From an uncultured bacterium (GTDB taxonomy: Bacteria > Patescibacteriota > Minisyncoccia > Phycocordibacterales > UBA9973), in contig CAIYVW010000006.1 in assembly GCA_903929735.1 (NCBI GenBank), positions 1 to 33,750 on the forward strand: DNA of 33,750 nucleotides, read 5' to 3'. Both the position numbers and the translations under genes were made by a program. Position 1 is the stretch's first letter. Each line of letters starts with the position of its first letter. Below are positions 18,263 to 27,271 of the stretch, piece by piece. A model generated the notes under the pieces. The model was not told the DNA's origin. It made no database searches and saw only the letters and a list, made by a program, of their open reading frames with translations.

Positions 18263-18297
18263 AAAAGGGCCTCGAGACGAAGTCTCGAGGCCCTTTT
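18263..18297 (-). terminator. Intrinsic terminator after rplK
   Basis: AAAAGGGCCTCGAGAC-GAA-GTCTCGAGGCCCTTTT. Confidence 0.9.
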
Positions 18298-18309
18298 ATC
18301 TTTTCTTTA

Positions 18310-18738
18310 TTATTCTACAACTGTAATACCAGCTGAACGAGCACTACCTTCTATTATTTTCATTGCTCCTTCTATGTTCTTGGCATTTAAATCAGGCATT
18401 TTCTTCTCAGCAATAGCACGAACTTGAGCCTTTGTAATCTTCCCTACTTTTGATAGGTTTGGCTTACCTGAACCACCTTCTACGCCTGCTGCTTTGAATA
18501 TAAGACCTGCTACTGGAGGAGTCTTTACTTTGATATCATATGTACGATCTTCGTAAACAGTGATAACAACTCCGACTATTTCTCCTGCATCTTTAAGAGT
18601 CATAGCATTAAACTTCTGACAGAATTCTGCAATGTTAACTCCGGCCTGACCTAATGCTGGACCTAGTGGAGGAGCTGGAGTTGCCTTTGCAGCTGGTATT
18701 TGTAACTTAACTTTTTTTGTAATTTTTTTGACTGCCAT
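18310..18738 (-). CDS. rplK: 50S ribosomal protein L11
   Basis: [35 protein letters not shown]. Confidence 0.98.
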   Translation of the reverse strand: MAVKKITKKVKLQIPAAKATPAPPLGPALGQAGVNIAEFCQKFNAMTLKDAGEIVGVVITVYEDRTYDIKVKTPPVAGLIFKAAGVEGGSGKPNLSKVGKITKAQVRAIAEKKMPDLNAKNIEGAMKIIEGSARSAGITVVE

Positions 18739-18827
18739 AAATATGTGTGTTTGCTAATAATTGAAGCTTTTAGCGTAACAGACTTAATCTAACATAAAAT
18801 CTAAATGGAAACAAGGAGACAGAGGTA

Positions 18828-18864
18828 CAACCTCCGAAGCCAGATTGAGGTTGGACCTCTGTCG
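18828..18864. repeat. CAGAGGT composite hairpin with GAAGCCAG loop, copy 3
   Basis: GACAGAGGTACAACCTC-CGAAGCCAGATT-GAGGTTGGACCTCTGTC, just after nusG. Confidence 0.92.
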
Positions 18865-18866
18865 TT

Positions 18867-19421
18867 TTATATTTTCTTGATTTGCAAGAAGTCGAGTTCA
18901 ACTGGAGTCTCACGACCAAACATTGAAACTAAAATTTTAACTTTACCTCTTTCATTATCTACATCACTTATCTTACCTTCTAAATCTTTAAATGGACCAT
19001 CAGCAATACGAACTATCTCTCCTACTTCTATGTCCATCTGATGCTTACTTGCACTTCCGCTAGTCTTATCCATACGTCCAAATAAATCATCTACTTCTTT
19101 CTTGTTCAGTGGAACAGGATTTACTCCAGCTCCAACGAAACCTGTAACACGAGGAGTATTGCGAACTACGTACCAAGAATTATCATCAACTATCATATCT
19201 ACAAGGACATAACCAGGATAAACTTTCTCTTCGGACTCTACTCTCTTCCCTCCTTTTATTTTAATTTTCTTTTCAACAGGAACAACGACATTAAATATTT
19301 TGTCGTTAACTCCTAGTGAATCAATACGCTGTTTTAAATTACGCATAACTGCATTCTCATAACCTGCGTAAGTATGAATTGCGTACCAATTCCTCTCTCC
19401 TCTTAGTTCTTGTTTTGCCAT
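18867..19421 (-). CDS. nusG: Transcription termination/antitermination protein NusG
   Basis: [47 protein letters not shown]-terminal KOW. Confidence 0.97.
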   Translation of the reverse strand: MAKQELRGERNWYAIHTYAGYENAVMRNLKQRIDSLGVNDKIFNVVVPVEKKIKIKGGKRVESEEKVYPGYVLVDMIVDDNSWYVVRNTPRVTGFVGAGVNPVPLNKKEVDDLFGRMDKTSGSASKHQMDIEVGEIVRIADGPFKDLEGKISDVDNERGKVKILVSMFGRETPVELDFLQIKKI

Positions 19422-19451
19422 ATGATTTTATAGACCTGTTTAATCAGGTAA

Positions 19452-19637
19452 TTATTTATTAAGTAATAATTCTATTCCTTTACTAAATACAGAATCGAGT
19501 AATCCTAAATAGTAAGCAACAAATATAGAAATAGCTAAAACGGCAATAGTAGCATATATTGCTTGATTGCGTGTTGGCCAAGTGACATGCTTTGCTTCGG
19601 CGATAACTTCTTTAATAAAATCGGTAAATTTTTTCAT
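19452..19637 (-). CDS. secE: Preprotein translocase subunit SecE
   Basis: 61 aa, FIKEVIAEAKHVTWPTRNQAIYAT plus one TM; upstream of nusG. Confidence 0.92.
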   Translation of the reverse strand: MKKFTDFIKEVIAEAKHVTWPTRNQAIYATIAVLAISIFVAYYLGLLDSVFSKGIELLLNK

Positions 19638-19766
19638 ATATTTATTTTAATTAGTTTTCTCTCTATTAGAAAATAGTGAGTATTTATAAAGTTCCTCTTA
19701 TTAAAAACCACCCCGGAGGGCTTAATAACATAGTACCATTATATATAGTGTAAAGTCAAATTAGAG

Positions 19767-19801
19767 AAAATGCGCCCCAAGCGAAGCTTGGGGCGCATTT
19801 T
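19767..19801 (-). terminator. Intrinsic terminator after SIMPL-domain gene
   Basis: AAAATGCGCCCCAAGC-GAA-GCTTGGGGCGCATTTT. Confidence 0.9.
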
Positions 19802-19816
19802 GCAACTAAACTTTAA

Positions 19817-20614
19817 CTATCTTATTTCGTAAGTAATAGAAACATCTGAAGTTATCTTATTCTCTCCTTTTGGTAATACTGGAGCTTGATCAGGGGAAGC
19901 TATAGCACCTCCTACAGACATAGCTTTTGCAGAATACATTACTGGATAACCACCACCTGCATTCTCATTAAAACTAACTACTTTACCTAGTTTAACTCCA
20001 AGTTCATTTGCTAGAACAAGAGCTTTATTCTTTGCATCTGTGATAGCTTCTGAACGAGCTTTGTCTTTAACACTATCTTCATTATCAATAGAGAAAGTTG
20101 GGCCACTAATATCTGTAACTCCTATAGCTGTAAGTCCTGTACGTACAACACTAGCAGCATCTACTTCACGAATCTTAATAGTAACAGTCTGAGTAGCTGT
20201 GTAAGCTATAATCTTTGGCTCTCTCATTGGACATGGATATGTATAACAAGGATTTTGATCATATGAATATTTAGGATTTACACCTCCATATTCTGACTTA
20301 ATATCTTTGTCTGCTATCTTTTGTTCTTTCAAATAAGCTAATGTTTTAGTAATAGATTCATTCAATAATGTTTGTGCTTCTTTTGAAGTTTTGCCTTCTT
20401 TATTCAAATTAACACTTAATGTTGCTATATCTGAAATTGCTAGCACTTCTCCTTTTCCTGAAACTGAAATTGTATTAGCTGGTTGATTACCACGTCCGAC
20501 ATAAGAACTACTCTTAACTTCATTTACAAATTTAGCTAATGTAAACAAAGAAATAATTATTATTAATATAAAAACTGAAATGCTGATCTTCTTATCTTTT
20601 ATTAATGTTTCCAT
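19817..20614 (-). CDS. SIMPL (DUF541) domain-containing protein
   Basis: TISVSGKGEVLAISDIATLSVNLNKEGKTSKEAQTLLNE and C-terminal half typical of SIMPL proteins; start trimmed to METLIKDKK because the upstream codons translate a hairpin and the -10 box. Confidence 0.85.
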   Translation of the reverse strand: METLIKDKKISISVFILIIIISLFTLAKFVNEVKSSSYVGRGNQPANTISVSGKGEVLAISDIATLSVNLNKEGKTSKEAQTLLNESITKTLAYLKEQKIADKDIKSEYGGVNPKYSYDQNPCYTYPCPMREPKIIAYTATQTVTIKIREVDAASVVRTGLTAIGVTDISGPTFSIDNEDSVKDKARSEAITDAKNKALVLANELGVKLGKVVSFNENAGGGYPVMYSAKAMSVGGAIASPDQAPVLPKGENKITSDVSITYEIR

Positions 20615-20620
20615 AGGACC

Positions 20621-20626
20621 ATTATA
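20621..20626 (-). promoter_or_regulatory. Extended -10 (TGGTATAAT), 6 nt from ATG 20614
   Basis: Minus strand reads TGGTATAAT-GGTCCT-ATG. Confidence 0.65.
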
Positions 20627-20629
20627 CCA

Positions 20630-20646
20630 CAGAGGTCTAACCTCTG
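20630..20646. repeat. CAGAGGTCTAACCTCTG hairpin
   Basis: Family member with one loop change. Confidence 0.93.
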
Positions 20647-20668
20647 ACAAAATGACAAAATCAAAAAT

Positions 20669-20695
20669 AAATAACCTTATATTATAAGGTTATTT
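20669..20695 (-). terminator. Terminator-like palindrome
   Basis: AAATAACCTTATA / TATAAGGTTATTT, followed on the minus strand by a T-rich tract. Confidence 0.7.
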
Positions 20696-20701
20696 TGTCG
20701 T

Positions 20702-20718
20702 CAGAGGTCCAACCTCTG
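20702..20718. repeat. CAGAGGTCCAACCTCTG hairpin directly abutting a stop codon
   Basis: Exact family member; permease stop codon is at 20719-20721. Confidence 0.95.
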
Positions 20719-21981
20719 CTACTCTCTATTCAAAGCTACAATTGGGTCAAGACGAGCCGCATTTCTAGCTGGGAAAACTCCAAAAACTATACCGATAATC
20801 ATAGAGACAGAAACTGAAATTATGACCCCCCAAATAGGCACTATGAATTTCCAAGCAAGTCCCATACTCTCCGCAAATTTCGCTATGAGAAAAGCAAAGA
20901 ATGAGCCACCGATAATACCGATAACACCACCTATAAGAGTCAGGAGAACTGCCTCTATTAAGAATTCATAAAGTATATCTCTACCACGAGCCCCTAAAGC
21001 TTTCTTCAGTCCTATCTCCCCTATACGTTCAGTAACAACTACATACATAATATTCATCACACCAACTCCTCCTACGATTAGAGAAATGGAAGCTATGGCG
21101 ATAAGAAGAAATGTAACAGCTTGTAAAATAGTATCAAAAGTACTTAAACTTTCTTTCTGAGTTTGAACTTTAAAATCATCTTTAATGGGATCATTTATAT
21201 AATGATTATGTCTAAGTAAATCTGCTATGCCTAAAGATGTAGCATCTGCTTTTGAATTATCCATAAGCTCTACTACTCCATATATTAAATAATCTATACC
21301 TTGAATTTTCCTTTGTAGAGTTGTAACAGGAACAAAAACTTGTTCATCTTCATTCATTGGACCAAAGCCACCCTTTGATGCATACACACCTATAACTTCG
21401 AAATTTGAATTACCTATTCGAATTTCTTTACCAACAGGATTAGTATCTCCAAATAAATCTGAAGCGACCTTACTTCCTAATAATGCAACCTGGGATAAAG
21501 ACTTATCTTCTTGATAGCTATATCCTCTACCATTTGCGATGACCCCTTTATCAATATCAAAACGAGCAGCAGAAGCTCCAAAAATTAATGCTGTTTTAGA
21601 TATACCTTTGTATGTAACTATCTGTTGACCAACAGAAGCTCCATAAGCATTCTTTACATTATTTAAATTCTGTATATCTTCAATATCGTGAATTTTCAGA
21701 GTAGTTATAGGGACAGCATTTGAAGCAGAATTATTGGCTTCTTTCGAGGATGAGCCTCCAGATCTAGACTTGGTTGAACTTGGAACAGAAGTCTGGACTA
21801 TAACGGTGTTCGTTCCAAAAGCTTCAACTTGAGAATTTATATAACTCTTAAATCCTTCCCCAGCAGAAAGAACTAAGATAACAGTTCCTATGCCAATCAT
21901 AATACCGAGAGTTGTCAAAAGCGTCCGAGATGGATTTGATTTAATTCCTCTTATAGCTTGTTTAAGATAAATATTATTCAT
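20719..21981 (-). CDS. MacB/FtsX-type ABC transporter permease
   Basis: RGIKSNPSRTLLTTLGIMIGIGTVILVLSAGEG; VGGVGVMNIMYVVVTERIGEIGLKKALGAR. Confidence 0.93.
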   Translation of the reverse strand: MNNIYLKQAIRGIKSNPSRTLLTTLGIMIGIGTVILVLSAGEGFKSYINSQVEAFGTNTVIVQTSVPSSTKSRSGGSSSKEANNSASNAVPITTLKIHDIEDIQNLNNVKNAYGASVGQQIVTYKGISKTALIFGASAARFDIDKGVIANGRGYSYQEDKSLSQVALLGSKVASDLFGDTNPVGKEIRIGNSNFEVIGVYASKGGFGPMNEDEQVFVPVTTLQRKIQGIDYLIYGVVELMDNSKADATSLGIADLLRHNHYINDPIKDDFKVQTQKESLSTFDTILQAVTFLLIAIASISLIVGGVGVMNIMYVVVTERIGEIGLKKALGARGRDILYEFLIEAVLLTLIGGVIGIIGGSFFAFLIAKFAESMGLAWKFIVPIWGVIISVSVSMIIGIVFGVFPARNAARLDPIVALNRE

Positions 21982-23257
21982 ATCGAAGAGCTACTATAGG
22001 ATCTAACTTAGCAGCTTTTAATGCTGGATAAAGACCGAAGACTATACCAGTAATTATAGAAACAGTAACAGCTAAAATAACAGCAAAAGGAGAAATTATA
22101 AAAGCCCAATCATACCCCGCAAATCGAGCTCCTAAAGCAATAATATATGATATTAAAACTCCTAGAATAATACCTAAGACTCCACCAGCAAATGTCAGGA
22201 CGATAGATTCAAGTAGGAATTGATTACGAATATTTTTACGAGTGGCTCCTATCGCTTTACGAAGACCAATCTCTCTTGTCCTTTCAGAAACAGTTACCAA
22301 CATTATATTCATAATACCGATACCACCAACAACTAAAGATATTCCTGCCATTAAGCCTAAAAATACACGAAGAGTATCTGTAATACTAGTTAGAAGTTTG
22401 ATAGCATCCGCTAAGTCTCTAACAGAGAAATCATCATTATCTGGATTTGTAATATGATGCTGATACCTCAATACTCTTTTGATATCTTCCATTGTGGACT
22501 TAACATTTAAATTATTATTCACTTTAATACGAGCAAATTGGACATAATCTATACCAAGTATTTGACGTTGCCCTATAGAAAATGGAATGAAAACTTGATC
22601 ATCTTGATTCTGAAAAGCAACAGTTCCCATTTTCTTCTGAACACCAATAACTCTAAATGGAATACTGTTTGATGATTCTGTAGAAGAAGGATTTGTATTC
22701 GGCACTATTATTTTTACTACTCCACCTATTTCATTACCATTAGGAAACAAACTAGAAGCAACATCATAACCCAAGACTATGACATTCGATCCAGACCTTC
22801 CTTCTTCATCAGAAAAAAATACACCCTTACTCATTTCTACATTTTGTATTCTTGGATAGTTACCATATGTCGCAGTAAAAGAGGTATCAACATTTTCATG
22901 ACCAGAGACTATCGTGACATTACCTCTGACAAAAGGCGCAACTTCAGTTGCATTTGGAACTTTACCTTTATCATTCATCATATCTATATCAGAGAGATTT
23001 AAAGTTTTAATCTGAACTCCAAAAACAGCAGTGGGTGGTCCATTCTCATTACTTTTACCAGGAAGAACAGCTACTAAATTTGAGCCTAGTTTAGTAATCT
23101 GCCCTAAAACTAAAGACTGTGCTCCTGCACCTAGAGATATGATAATTATCACTCCTGCAACTCCGATAATAATTCCTAAAATCGTTAAAAACGATCTACC
23201 TTTTCTTGAAAGTAAATCTTTAATAGTTGTTTTAATTTCCTTTAAAAGGGTGCTCAT
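21974..23257 (-). CDS. MacB/FtsX-type ABC transporter permease (paralogue)
   Basis: DLLSRKGRSFLTILGIIIGVAGVIIIISLGAGAQ; GGIGIMNIMLVTVSERTREIGLRKAIGAT. Confidence 0.93.
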   Translation of the reverse strand: MSTLLKEIKTTIKDLLSRKGRSFLTILGIIIGVAGVIIIISLGAGAQSLVLGQITKLGSNLVAVLPGKSNENGPPTAVFGVQIKTLNLSDIDMMNDKGKVPNATEVAPFVRGNVTIVSGHENVDTSFTATYGNYPRIQNVEMSKGVFFSDEEGRSGSNVIVLGYDVASSLFPNGNEIGGVVKIIVPNTNPSSTESSNSIPFRVIGVQKKMGTVAFQNQDDQVFIPFSIGQRQILGIDYVQFARIKVNNNLNVKSTMEDIKRVLRYQHHITNPDNDDFSVRDLADAIKLLTSITDTLRVFLGLMAGISLVVGGIGIMNIMLVTVSERTREIGLRKAIGATRKNIRNQFLLESIVLTFAGGVLGIILGVLISYIIALGARFAGYDWAFIISPFAVILAVTVSIITGIVFGLYPALKAAKLDPIVALRYE

Positions 23258-23979
23258 AAGTCTGTATCATCTTTTATTTCTTTTGAATGTACTCTTTCTG
23301 ATTCAGGGACAAGTACATCGGAAACTATTTCTCCATCTCGAATAGTAACAATACGATTAGCATGAAGAGCCACTTGCTTATCATGAGTGACTAGTATGAT
23401 AGTACGCCCCTCTTTATTTAGCTTCTCTAAAATATTCATAACAGTACTACCACTCTTTGAGTCTAGGTTTCCAGTCGGCTCATCAGCAAAAATAACTTTT
23501 GGATCACATACTAAAGCACGAGCTATAGCTACACGCTGTTTCTGACCTCCTGAAATTTGATTACTCATAAAATTCAATCTTTCACCTAAGCCTACAGCTT
23601 CTAAGGCAACTTTGGCACGATGTTCTTGATTAGCTTTACTGTTGTTATACATAAGTGGAAGCATAACATTATCTAAAACTGAAGTGCGAGGTAATAAATT
23701 AAATGATTGAAAAACAAATCCTATTCGATTATTTCTAATACGAGCTAATTCATCATCAGAAAATCCTTCTGTATTTTCTCCATCAAAAAGATAAGTACCA
23801 GATGTAGGACGATCAAGAAAACCTATAGTGTGCATGAGAGTTGACTTACCAGAACCAGATGGTCCCATAATAGCAACAAACTCCCCTTCTTCCACACTCA
23901 AATTAACATCACGTAACACCTTAGTAACTACGCCTCCGTTATCGTAATTCTTAACTATATTTTTAAGTTCGATTAACAT
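23254..23979 (-). CDS. ABC transporter ATP-binding protein (MacB/LolD type)
   Basis: [40 protein letters not shown]. Confidence 0.95.
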   Translation of the reverse strand: MLIELKNIVKNYDNGGVVTKVLRDVNLSVEEGEFVAIMGPSGSGKSTLMHTIGFLDRPTSGTYLFDGENTEGFSDDELARIRNNRIGFVFQSFNLLPRTSVLDNVMLPLMYNNSKANQEHRAKVALEAVGLGERLNFMSNQISGGQKQRVAIARALVCDPKVIFADEPTGNLDSKSGSTVMNILEKLNKEGRTIILVTHDKQVALHANRIVTIRDGEIVSDVLVPESERVHSKEIKDDTDL

Positions 23980-23982
23980 TAT

Positions 23983-25527
23983 TTAACTTTTTATTAGGAT
24001 AACATATTCATCACCAACAGAAACTCCACTTAGAACTTCCACAATTCCTCCGTCCCCTTCAAGGCCTGTTATAACAGGAACTGACTTCCACTTTTTTGTT
24101 CTTTTATTTGTAATAATTCTTATAGTTTTACCACCTTTATCATCGGTCAGGATAGAACGCATTTGAACTGCTATTATACCCTTTTTCTCTTTAACTTTTA
24201 TGGTCATATTAGCGGTCATTCCAGGACGAAGTTCCGGTATTTGCTCTGTACTGGCTGTAACTTTATAATTTACAACACCAGAAACTAAAGTTGAAGACGG
24301 ATCTATCTTAGTAATAGTGCCCTTGAAAACCTTATCAGGACCGAAAGAATCATAAGTGATATCTATAGGCATACCAATAGACAAACTAGCGATATTAGCT
24401 TCATTTATATTTGTTTCTAAATAAATATTTGAAACATCTTGTAAGACTATGGCTTCTTTCAAAGCTACGGACTGTTGTCCGATTTTAATATCGATACTAG
24501 TTATAGTTCCATCTACGGGAGCTTTAATTATGGTGTCATTGTATCTTGCAAGTGCTGCTTCTACTTGTCCTTGTGCTGAAAGAATATCTGCATTTGCTAA
24601 ATCAATATCTGAACTTCTGGCTACAGATTTCTTTAAAGCAAGCTCTGCTGTCCTCTGATCTATCATCGACTGAGCTTGAGACAAAGCACTCTGTTCTGAC
24701 TTCAAAGCAGTTTGATAAGCATTATAATTCACTAAATAATTTGTTGCTTTTTTATTGGGAATATTAATCACCCAATCACTAACACTAATGTTTGTACTAT
24801 TGGGGAATTTAATATATAAGCCAGAATCACCTATAGGCTGAGCGATGATAGTATTACCTACCCCACTGCCACTTGTTAGACCTGTAGCACTAAAACTTGT
24901 ACCAGCTGAACTGTAATATGAAGTAAGATTAATAACACCTTCTTTACCTAAGTTATAACTACCACTTATAATAGGAGCTATATAATCACTTGTACCATTC
25001 TTAGGTATTGCTTCAACTGTGGAATTAAGCATGTTGTCATATGCATTCTTAACAAGAGTTTCTTGAGCTGTTTTTACATTCTCATAATCACGCTTTGCAT
25101 TTGTAAGGGCAATCTCAGATAAAGTAATTTCTTCACTTGAAGCTCCTTCGAGAGTACGCTTTAAACGAGCCTGTGCTGCTGCTAATGCCCCACGAGCTGA
25201 AGTAAGAGAGGCTTGTTCTGTTTCCTGGTCTAAAGTAGCTAAGACTGTCCCTGCTTTAACTTTATCTCCAACTTTTACTTTTAAAGATTTAACTGTGCCG
25301 TTTGAATTAAAGGATAAATTTAGATCCGTATTTGAGACAACTTGACCAGTTGCTAATACTGTCTCTTTCAAGTCTGAAATATTTGCTATATCTGTTACAG
25401 TATTTGCTACACTACTAGGTGTCTTAAAAATAAAATACGAAGAAACTCCAAGAATAAGGATTATAATTATCCAAGTACGCTTTCTTTTTATATTTTTTTG
25501 AAAAAATAATTTTCCTTTTTCTTTCAT
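23983..25527 (-). CDS. HlyD/MacA-like periplasmic adaptor subunit
   Basis: N-terminal TM, lipoyl-like KVGDKVKAGTVLATLD, coiled coil, IKAPVDGTITSIDIKIGQ. Confidence 0.9.
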   Translation of the reverse strand: MKEKGKLFFQKNIKRKRTWIIIILILGVSSYFIFKTPSSVANTVTDIANISDLKETVLATGQVVSNTDLNLSFNSNGTVKSLKVKVGDKVKAGTVLATLDQETEQASLTSARGALAAAQARLKRTLEGASSEEITLSEIALTNAKRDYENVKTAQETLVKNAYDNMLNSTVEAIPKNGTSDYIAPIISGSYNLGKEGVINLTSYYSSAGTSFSATGLTSGSGVGNTIIAQPIGDSGLYIKFPNSTNISVSDWVINIPNKKATNYLVNYNAYQTALKSEQSALSQAQSMIDQRTAELALKKSVARSSDIDLANADILSAQGQVEAALARYNDTIIKAPVDGTITSIDIKIGQQSVALKEAIVLQDVSNIYLETNINEANIASLSIGMPIDITYDSFGPDKVFKGTITKIDPSSTLVSGVVNYKVTASTEQIPELRPGMTANMTIKVKEKKGIIAVQMRSILTDDKGGKTIRIITNKRTKKWKSVPVITGLEGDGGIVEVLSGVSVGDEYVILIKS

Positions 25528-25530
25528 ATA

Positions 25531-26163
25531 TTATTTAACTGCTATTAACTCCACGTCAAAGACGAGGTCTGCATTTGCAGGAATTCCTGAACCTGGTGGA
25601 GGAGTTGCTCCATAAGCCATAGCTGCTGGAATAACTAAACGACGAGTACCTCCTACTTTCATACCGGGGATACCATCTGTCCATCCTTTTATAACATTTG
25701 CTAATGGAAATGTTATAGGCTCTGTACCAAAATCTTTTGAAGACTGGAATATTACTCCAGTTGCAGCTACTGCTCCTGTATAGTGAACACTAACTGTAGC
25801 ACCTGCTTTGACTTCTACCCCTGTTCCTACTACAGTATCAATCTTTTCTAGCTTAGAAACACTTGAAACTGGAGTAAAATTACTTAACTTTCTTTCATTT
25901 TTATTTGTATCCATAACTTTTTGTTGTGATTTAGATGCTTCTTCGTTTACTTTTAATGTGGTTGTAGGAGTTATTGTAGATTCTTTTGTTTGTGCATTTT
26001 GAGAGTTATCTACTTTTTGAGTAGTATCATCAACACCCTTTATACCTTCCATAGGACTAGGTACTATAGGCTTGTGCATAAGAGTATAAACTACAAGTCC
26101 AATCAAACCAATTATAATAATAAAAGAAACAATAACACCTATATTCCCTTTTTGATCTTTCAT
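25531..26163 (-). CDS. FKBP-type peptidyl-prolyl isomerase, membrane-anchored
   Basis: VSVHYTGAVAATGVIFQSSKDFGTEPITFPLANVIKGWTDGIPGMKVGGTRRLVIPAAMAYG. Confidence 0.94.
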   Translation of the reverse strand: MKDQKGNIGVIVSFIIIIGLIGLVVYTLMHKPIVPSPMEGIKGVDDTTQKVDNSQNAQTKESTITPTTTLKVNEEASKSQQKVMDTNKNERKLSNFTPVSSVSKLEKIDTVVGTGVEVKAGATVSVHYTGAVAATGVIFQSSKDFGTEPITFPLANVIKGWTDGIPGMKVGGTRRLVIPAAMAYGATPPPGSGIPANADLVFDVELIAVK

Positions 26164-26228
26164 ATTTAGGAAAAAATTAACTAATAAATAAATAACACAA
26201 TGTTATTATAACATCCATCCGATATAAT

Positions 26229-26266
26229 AAAAAGGCAATAAAGAACTTTATCTTTATTGCCTTTTT
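26229..26266 (-). terminator. Intrinsic terminator after the sigma factor gene
   Basis: AAAAGGCAATAAAG...CTTTATTGCCTTTTT. Confidence 0.88.
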
Positions 26267-26281
26267 GCAAAATTAACTTAA

Positions 26282-27142
26282 TTAACCTAAATAAGAAAGC
26301 AAGAACTTCATCCTATTACTTTTACGTAAATGCCTAATGGCTTTCTCCTTTATCTGTCTTACTCGCTCACGAGTAAGATTAAATTTCTCACCTATCTCTT
26401 CGAGTGACATTTCTTTACATTCAATACCAAAAAACATTCGAAGAACCTCAGCTTCTCTTTCTGTTAATTTATCTAATAGTCTAAAAATTTCTATAGACAA
26501 AGATTCTGTCATAAGAGAATTGTCAGTAGCTTTAGCATTATCATCTGAAATGACATCATGCAAACTATTATCTTCACTGTTTAAAAAAATTGCATCAAGA
26601 GATTGATGCTTACCTGAAGCTGTTAACACTTCATTAACTTTAGTAGTTGATATTTCAGTTATTTCTGATAGTTCACGAGAAGAAGGGCTTCTTTCATGCT
26701 GTTGCTCAAAGACAAGAGTTGCTTTATTTATTTTATTTAAATCTGCTACCCTATTTAAAGGAAGGCGTACAATCCTTGATTGATCTGCTATGGCTTGAAT
26801 AATTGACTGGCGTATCCACCATACAGCATAACTAATAAATTTGAAACCACGAGTTTCATCGAATCTTTCAGCTGCCTTAGTAAGACCTAAATTACCTTCA
26901 TTAATTAAATCTGGTAAAGTAAGACCCCTATTCTGATACTGCTTTGCTACTGAAACTACAAACCTCAAATTCGCCTTTACTAACTGGTCTCTTGCATCTA
27001 TATCCCCTTTTCTTGCTCTTTGAGATAATTCAATCTCTTCTTCGGGACTTATCAGGTCAACATTTCCTATCTCTATTAGATATTTATCCAGCGAAGGACT
27101 TTCTCTGCTGGTAATTGATTTGGTAATCCTTAGTTGTCTCAT
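26282..27142 (-). CDS. rpoD: RNA polymerase sigma-70 family factor (RpoD-like, short, no region 1.1)
   Basis: [37 protein letters not shown]; region 4 [25 protein letters not shown]. Confidence 0.9.
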   Translation of the reverse strand: MRQLRITKSITSRESPSLDKYLIEIGNVDLISPEEEIELSQRARKGDIDARDQLVKANLRFVVSVAKQYQNRGLTLPDLINEGNLGLTKAAERFDETRGFKFISYAVWWIRQSIIQAIADQSRIVRLPLNRVADLNKINKATLVFEQQHERSPSSRELSEITEISTTKVNEVLTASGKHQSLDAIFLNSEDNSLHDVISDDNAKATDNSLMTESLSIEIFRLLDKLTEREAEVLRMFFGIECKEMSLEEIGEKFNLTRERVRQIKEKAIRHLRKSNRMKFLLSYLG

Positions 27143-27222
27143 TTTTATTTAAGTTTTAGTTTATATTACAAAGAATTTATTTTCATTACTATAACATAAT
27201 TTTCTAAAATAACAATAGCAAG

Positions 27223-27261
27223 AAAATGCCCCCTAAAGACATAGTCTTTAGGGGGCATTTT
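27223..27261 (-). terminator. Intrinsic terminator after fusA
   Basis: AAAATGCCCCCTAAAGAC-AT-AGTCTTTAGGGGGCATTTT. Confidence 0.9.
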
Positions 27262-27271
27262 AGAAATTTAA

